A stretch of DNA of 64,000 nt from Chloranthus sessilifolius. Its lineage: Eukaryota; Streptophyta; Magnoliopsida; Chloranthales; Chloranthaceae. The notes under the pieces are model-generated. The model was given only the letters and a program-made list of their open reading frames with translations, made no database searches and was not told the origin of the DNA. A program made the position numbers and the translations under genes. Below, in pieces: positions 58,633-64,000 of the stretch. The stretch lies in contig CM037585.1 in the NCBI GenBank assembly GCA_021018995.1, positions 123,656,831-123,720,830 on the forward strand, read 5' to 3'. Position 1 is the stretch's first letter, and every line of letters begins with the position of its first letter.

Positions 58633-59010
58633 GTTAGGTGCCCCAACTGGGTACCGTGAGCATGCCCCAATGATTCATGTAGAGCGCCATGTGGCCCGCA
58701 AAATACTACTTTAGTGTCATGTGCATGGAGGAAGGTTGTTTCGTTTAGATTATCTTTAAATTAAAAAAAAAAACATTACCTGCCCGATGCTTTTTTGTTC
58801 CTTAAAATTTTGGACCATTTAAATCAGTCAATGCTTGACTTTTGCCTTAAACAATTTTTTCTTATTTTTATTTTTATAAAATTCATGTAGGCAATGCATC
58901 CAAAGTCTACATTGCACTAAAACGGTGTTTTGGTTTCTAAGAACTCCGAATGAATCATTGGGGTCATGCTCACCATACCCATTGTGGCATGGAAGCCCTT
59001 TTCATATATG
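58631..59010. mobile_element. TIR element between (TA)n runs
   Basis: Left AACTGGGTACCGTGAGCATG and CCCCAATGATTCATG are mirrored on the right by GAATGAATCATTGGGGTCAT, GCTCACCATACCCATTGTGG. About 380 bp, non-coding. A CACTA-type MITE sits at its right end. Confidence 0.75.
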
Positions 59011-59088
59011 CACTATGAAAAATCTAATGCCCTTTCCCTAATAATATTAATAGCGGCAGTAGCTAATAGTCTTTTTTTTTTTTTTTTA

Positions 59089-59091
<3 letters not shown>
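59011..59091. mobile_element. CACTA-type MITE, copy 9, shortened
   Basis: Starts CACTATGAAAAATCTAATG and ends TAATAGTC plus a T-run and TAGTG, with TAGCGGCAG inside. Only 81 bp. Confidence 0.65.

Positions 59092-59137
<46 letters not shown>
59092..59137. repeat. (TA)23 microsatellite
   Basis: 46 bp of TA repeat. Confidence 0.97.
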
Positions 59138-59141
<4 letters not shown>

Positions 59142-59240
59142 TTGGTAGGAGTAATCAAACATTTCTCATAGGCGTAGCTAGATTATATAAAATCTCACAT
59201 GAATCATTTAATTACTCGTAAATTTGAGAATAATCACTCA

Positions 59241-59243
<3 letters not shown>

Positions 59244-59275
<32 letters not shown>
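59244..59275. repeat. (GA)16 microsatellite
   Basis: Pure GA repeat. Confidence 0.97.
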
Positions 59276-59278
<3 letters not shown>

Positions 59279-59733
59279 CATATAAACTAGTAAGTTTATG
59301 AGTACTCGAAAATTTCTTATTAACCAAGCTTCTTGATTATAGAAATCTCACGCCTATCAGTGAATTAATTGTAAATCTAAGACCAATCAGTAAGAGCTGT
59401 GGAAAGGATTGATGTTTGTTTTGTAAATATAATATAATGGAGAAGTGGTTGGCTGCTTGTCGTTTTCATTGAAGTTGGTGGTTAGGAAAATGAAAAAGGT
59501 CTCCGCCTATTTTAGCGAATTTAGATGATGAAAAAACTAAACACCCCCCCTTTCCCCAACCCCAAATCATGGAAGATCGAACCTGCAAATCCAAACAGTT
59601 TCACAAGTGCCATCGCAACTCTCTAGTCAACAGGGATGCGCTGCTTTCATTGCTAACGTACGCACCAATGCACTCTAAGTCAAATCCCATGAGAAGAAGA
59701 AGAAGAATAAGATTATTGTGATTGTTCGGCTTG

Positions 59734-59737
<4 letters not shown>

Positions 59738-59806
<69 letters not shown>
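59738..59806. repeat. (TA)n(GA)n microsatellite
   Basis: About 16 TA units then 18 GA units. Confidence 0.97.
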
Positions 59807-59810
<4 letters not shown>

Positions 59811-59892
59811 AAGGAGAAGAGAATGATTAAGGGTGATTGATCTACTTGAATTTTATTGAGAAACAGGGAGAGAGATCGTTTGATAGCTAAAC

Positions 59893-59894
<2 letters not shown>

Positions 59895-59939
<45 letters not shown>
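59895..59939. repeat. (GA)22 microsatellite
   Basis: Pure GA repeat, downstream of the ALOG gene. Confidence 0.97.
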
Positions 59940-59941
<2 letters not shown>

Positions 59942-60147
59942 TTATCATGGAAATTAATGGGTTTCTGTGGTTGACCGATCATATAACAAAACCAACTTTA
60001 AAAAAATGGTGAAACCTACTACCGGTTCTTTTTCATGGGTCGACAAAATTATATAGAATCGCCCGATATATATACCTCAAATAACAATAGTAAAATATAT
60101 TTCAAAACAAAAAGAAGAGAGAGAGAGAGAGGAGAGCCAGAGAGAAG

Positions 60148-60783
60148 CTATACGGGGGTATTAGAAGCCGTAGCAGTCGAAGCAGCGGCATCAGAAGAAG
60201 CCGCGCCACCACCACCACCATCACCCCCATGCGCCGACGACGCCGACCCACTAGCCGCCGTCGCTGTGGCTGCAGCTGCGGCCGCCGGCCGCTTTCGCTT
60301 CTTCTTCTCATAAGGTATCCCTCTCGCCTTCGCCTGACCTTCTCTCACCTCCCTCAAATAAATCCTAACCGCCCGTGCACCGAATGGGTTCGACTCGGGC
60401 CGCCCTCCGTTCTCTTCATAAGCCGCCCTCAACCGTCCGATGAGAGCGTCGAGGCTCCCCCAGGCCTGCTTGAGCGGACAGGCGCATGGCGCTGGAGGGT
60501 TGGGTTGCCCGAAAAAGGCGCACCCGGTCATGTGGACTTTGGTCTTCCCGAACTGGTCTAAGTACTTCAAGAACTCGATGACGTGTGCGCCGCTGCACCT
60601 GGCTAACGTGAGCGGGGGTTTGTGGTTCTTCAGGTACTGCAAGAACGTGTTCCAATCTCTGCGTTTCTGAGACTCGTAGCGGCTGGGTGGTGCCAGAGAT
60701 GAAGAAGAAGACGGTTCGGGAGCGGCGGCCGAAGATGGGGGTTCTCCGGGAGGTTCTGGGTTGCCGGCGATGGATGTTTCCAT
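60148..60783 (-). CDS. ALOG-domain protein (LSH/G1-like)
   Basis: 211 residues, single exon, as usual for this family. The order is a Ser/Pro/Ala-rich N-terminus (1-34), then the ALOG domain (about 35-161), which begins [20 protein letters not shown] and goes on to [21 protein letters not shown] zinc-ribbon-like insert has H84, C88, C100 and C102. The domain ends [20 protein letters not shown]. It is followed by a basic nuclear-localisation cluster (160-165, KKKRKR) and an Ala/Gly/Ser/Thr-rich low-complexity tail. ALOG proteins (Arabidopsis LSH1-10, rice G1/TAW1, tomato TMF) are nuclear plant transcriptional regulators of organ boundaries and inflorescence form. The domain is thought to come from a tyrosine-recombinase-like DNA-binding domain of a DIRS-type retroelement. 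The start is supported by the family-like N-terminus and by non-coding (CT)n on the coding strand just upstream. The GC-rich coding sequence contrasts with its AT-rich surroundings. Which LSH paralogue it is cannot be told. Confidence 0.95.
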   Translation of the reverse strand: METSIAGNPEPPGEPPSSAAAPEPSSSSSLAPPSRYESQKRRDWNTFLQYLKNHKPPLTLARCSGAHVIEFLKYLDQFGKTKVHMTGCAFFGQPNPPAPCACPLKQAWGSLDALIGRLRAAYEENGGRPESNPFGARAVRIYLREVREGQAKARGIPYEKKKRKRPAAAAAATATAASGSASSAHGGDGGGGGAASSDAAASTATASNTPV

Positions 60784-61015
60784 GTAGAGTGAGAGAGAGA
60801 GAGGTTTTTTATGTGTTAATGGTGTGGTGGTGGTCCTGGTGGATCTCTCATGATGCTGGTTAAGAGAGAGAGAGAGAGAGAGAGGGAGAAAAATAGGGAG
60901 AAGGGGGGGATGGGACGTTAAAAGGGTTGGATGGATGGATGAATCGAGTGTTGGGTGATTGAATGCTTTGTATTCACGTGGTGGCCCCTCTCGACGTGAC
61001 CCCGTTCCCCGTTTT
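60784..61015 (-). promoter_or_regulatory. Upstream region of the ALOG gene
   Basis: On the coding strand there are (CT)n tracts just before the ATG (plus 60,789-60,803) and at 60,862-60,885, typical of plant Y-patch/GAGA-type leaders. A G-box CACGTG lies at 60,975-60,980, about 195 bp upstream of the ATG, and GACGTGAC is at about 60,993-61,000. No clear TATA box was found. Confidence 0.45.
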
Positions 61016-61129
61016 CTCTACTTGTCCTGTAAAAAAAATTAAATAATAATAATAATTATTATTATTATAAGCTGGTGTTACTATTACACTACTTTATGTT
61101 ACGGCAACCTCAATTAAATAAAAGAGATA

Positions 61130-62600
61130 CAATACTGCATTAAGTCGCAACTTTAAATCAGACGATCGATATTATTTTTCATCCCAACCTTTAAGTAATA
61201 GAATTTGTGATTCTAAGACTACTATCGTACACTTAGATATCGATTAAATATGACACAAATCTCGAAAAGTGAATGTCATTATAGCGTACTATTAAACGTG
61301 ATTCACGTTTTCTTTTTTCGATGTGTGTTATAAGGAATCAACTTTTGATCATCTCATAATAGACCTTCATCTCAAAATTTATTGTATGAAAGATTTGAGA
61401 CAATAGATCAAAATCTCGGTTTCAGTTTTGATTTCGTTTTTGACCCGAGTCATAAATTGATCAAGAGCTCATATAAAATGTTTCGAACTTTACCAAACCT
61501 TATTTTATTGTTTTTTCTAAACTCTTTAACATTATTAGAATACATATTTACATTAGTGAAGTTAATTTTCGATCATACAATAGATTATGAGCTCATATAA
61601 AACATATCAGACGATCAGATTTTGATTTTACATTGAATAAATCTCAAAAGTAACTCGAGAACCCTTCTCATGATACGCCCATGGTTAGGGTCACTTTGGA
61701 GATGTATGCAATGTGGAATCAAGATCTGACCGTCTGTTAGTTGGGCTATGATCTCAAGATTTACTGTATGAAATATTGGGTACTTCTATATATATGGATA
61801 CCTCTATTACCGCTCACACAATCTCTGAAAGTGCCCATATTTGCAACCCCTTTAAACCCATTGATTACTTTGGACAGATGATGGAGATCGTGTTTCACCC
61901 TGATCTTCCACACAATGGATCTTGAGACCATATCGCACTTATCACGGTCAATTTTTTATTTCACATATTACAGATCCTCAAAAAATTTCCCTTGAATCCT
62001 ATGACACACATCACGCTCAAATATGATTTTAAGGTTATTTTTGAGAGATATATGACATTTAAAATAAAACTAATCGTCTCGCGTCATAATCTCAAGATCA
62101 ATTGTGTGGAAGATTGGGGTGAATTGAAATAAAATTTTCATCATCTGATCTGAAACAATCATAATGATAAATCACACTTTAATGGTATAAAAAAAAATTT
62201 GAGTTTTTAATAGCGTAAGATCATTTAAACATCATTTGACAAATCATAGGTATGTGCCACATGGCATAATGATAAATCACACTTTAATGGTGTGAAATAA
62301 AAAGTAATATTTTAATGGTGTGAGATTATTTGAACGCCGTTTAATCAATTATAGATTGAAGGTTGGGCAATGAATGTGAACCATCCGATTGATGAACTTT
62401 AATATCAGCCCTTAAAATTAAAAACAATGGTTGATATTATAGTCCACACATAATATGATTTAAATATCCCTAAAAAATAATTTTGACGGTTCAGATCACC
62501 TACATCGTAAACCCTGATAGTGTAAGATTACTTAAACACTATTTTAGTGTGTACGTGACTGACATGAGAGTCAGTCCCATACTCCTTTCAATATAAAATA
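61130..62600. other. Degraded copies of the palindromic GATGATGGA MITE family
   Basis: Recognisable arms include TCAGACGATCGATATTATTT and TTTTTCATCCCAACCTTTAA (about 61,157), TGTGGAATCAAGATCTGACC (about 61,710), and ACAGATGATGGAGATCGTGT with ATCTTCCACACAATGGATCT (about 61,871-61,925), mirrored near 62,085-62,150 by ATAATCTCAAGATCAATTGT and GGAAGATTGGGG. ATAATGATAAATCACACTTT is duplicated at 62,161 and 62,267. No gene is seen. Confidence 0.6.
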
Positions 62601-62694
62601 TGTTTGCAAGGATATTTACACCATGTTTGTAGGTCGGTGGAGAAACTAGCTCGGTGGAAAAAACAGCGGCAAGTCAGTGGCGAAAATAACTCTC

Positions 62695-62920
62695 ATATTT
62701 ATTCTTCTTCCTTATTTTGTTTTTTCTTCTCCTCCTTCCTTTTTTTTTTTTTTTTCCTTCCTCTTCTATAAGTTTTATAGCAAAGGAAGAAGAAAAATGA
62801 GATTTTAAAACCCTTAAAAGAAAGTTGTTCTTCTTCTTCCTCGTTTTTTTTTTTTTTTTCTTCTTCTTTTTTCATGGGTTTTATGTCAAAGGAAGAATAG
62901 AAATGGGATTTCTTTTTACA
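62695..62920. repeat. Pyrimidine-rich tandem duplication
   Basis: Two units of about 120 bp, each with TCTTCTTCCT, a long T-run, TTCTTCTT/CCTTCCTCTT, then GTTTTATAGCAAAGGAAGAA or GTTTTATGTCAAAGGAAGAA and ATGGGATTT-like text. Confidence 0.75.
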
Positions 62921-63532
62921 AAAATTGGGTTTTAAAACTTTTTAAAAATTTTCAAAATTCTAAAATCAAGTTTCAGCCAATAATTTTAAATTATCGGATG
63001 ATAATTTCGTATTTTTACAGGGGGCGATACAATACTAATTTTCGTCTCAATTCAAGCCAAAATTAAAATGTTTCGGCCAAAAATTTAAAATTTTGCCCGA
63101 GATTCTAACCTATATTTAAGCCAGAAAATAATCTCGGGGGGCTGATTTAAAGCAATCAAGGAACGTTTCGTTTGTCAAGTGTCTCGTGGCTATAGCATAA
63201 AGGTAGTAAGACGAGATATAACATATAAGCTAAAACTTGCACAACGATTTGTATAGTAGCACATGAGTAAGAAAATAGATTTTGTTATATTTCAAGTCTG
63301 TCCCACGTGAAAACCCATCTAAGTCCATCCGATTTAAAGGCCATTAAGTAAAAATGATTGGCGTCAAAGATTGGCATGATTGAGGCATTATTAAAGATGA
63401 CTAACAAATAAGGTGACAAAGATAACTTCAACGTTCTTTACTTCCGGGTCTTCAAAGCAAACGGCTTGGATGGTGATTAACGTGACACATATCCCAAAAA
63501 TAATACTTAATCAAGTGCTACGCTATAAATCT
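62921..63532. other. AT-rich intergenic stretch
   Basis: No gene is seen. Motif TTTCGGCCAAAAATTTAAAA near 63,070 resembles the repeats near 42,700. Confidence 0.4.
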
Positions 63533-64000
63533 TGTTGGATATTTTAAAGGTTTTAAAAAATAAGTTTTTGAAATTGGGATTTATCCCACATCGTGTAAAC
63601 TCTTTTTTGGGTTTGGCTTATATATCTTTGTCTTGACTCAATGCTTGTAGCCTTCACCCAGGGGGCACCGAATTTTGTAGCTTTCACCGCCATACAACCC
63701 ATCAGTCACACACGCGCGCGCGCCGAGCAGAGTCGGGACGGGCATGAGCACGAGCACGCGCACGTGTATGTGTATGTGTACGTGGCGATACGGTAATTTA
63801 ATTAAACTTTTGAATAAGTGTATAACCGCCCATTTGAATTTTAAACGGATATGTTTTATCCGACCGTTCAGTTATATGCTACGGATATATCCGTTCGGTT
63901 ACACCTGTTTTACGGATATGTCTGTTCGATTACACCTATTTTATCTATAAAAGGGCCCCAAGACCCCTCATTTGACACACTGCATATTTTCGTAAATTTC
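63533..64000 (+). repeat. LTR (Ty1/copia-like), left part, cut by window end
   Basis: Starts TGTTGGATATTTTAAAGG and soon has TTATCCCACATCGTG, a phrase I know from plant copia LTRs. A (CG)n-rich patch lies at 63,711-63,724. Repeats of ACGGATATGT / ACGGATATATCCG with CCGTTCGGTTACACCTGTTT follow (63,845-63,940), then a TATA box TATAAAAG at 63,946-63,953, placed as in an LTR promoter. The rest of the element would lie to the right. Confidence 0.65.

Noticed and set aside
60035-60561. Plus-strand open frames over the ALOG gene
   Set aside because: They are shadows of the GC-rich minus-strand ALOG coding sequence, with low-complexity Arg or Ala/Pro translations.

Overview
The window is plant nuclear DNA. 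It holds plant-type L1 LINE, Ty1/copia and Ty3/gypsy chromovirus remains, CACTA, hAT and Helitron elements, very many (TA)n and (GA)n microsatellites, and one intact land-plant-specific ALOG (LSH/G1-like) gene. The base composition is AT-rich, and roughly three quarters of the window can be assigned to transposons or their debris, as in intergenic DNA of a large angiosperm genome. The species cannot be read from the sequence.

Layout. 1-2,590: 3' part of an L1-type LINE, cut by the window edge. 2,851-7,401: small DNA elements, namely a long fold-back element, a palindromic MITE, three CACTA-type MITEs and a probable Helitron (5,313-6,830) carrying the first exon of a GDSL esterase. 7,454-12,387: a broken Ty1/copia element on the minus strand with both LTRs, a primer binding site and a 5-bp target duplication. 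12,776-13,645: a LINE fragment, interrupted by an unrelated LTR (13,646 to about 15,045).

15,046-33,830: two Tekay/Del-type Ty3/gypsy chromoviruses in tandem that share the LTR at 20,353-22,895. Between pol and the 3' LTR each carries an extra sense ORF of about 440 codons, preceded by a TATA box and an array of CpG-rich paired repeats. A 914-bp hAT-like element sits in the second copy only. 33,831-45,100: more small elements, many bounded on both sides by long (TA)n runs. 45,138-56,807: an older Ty3/gypsy chromovirus with 3.3-kb LTRs, whose LTRs hold an array built on the same plan (two half-sites 20 bp apart) but with a different core. 56,808-59,137: debris and another (TA)n-bounded element.

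60,148-60,783 (minus strand): the single-exon ALOG gene, the only gene here that looks functional. To its right lie degraded palindromic MITEs, pyrimidine-rich tandem DNA and, from 63,533, the start of another LTR cut by the window end.

The most interesting signals are (1) the paired-half-site arrays in two unrelated LTR families, (2) the accessory ORF with its own promoter-like region in the chromovirus, (3) the repeated placement of unrelated inverted-repeat elements between (TA)n microsatellites, and (4) the Helitron with a captured exon. LTR-element ages are eye estimates from LTR divergence: about 4-5 percent for the tandem chromovirus, and about 10-13 percent for the copia element and the second chromovirus.
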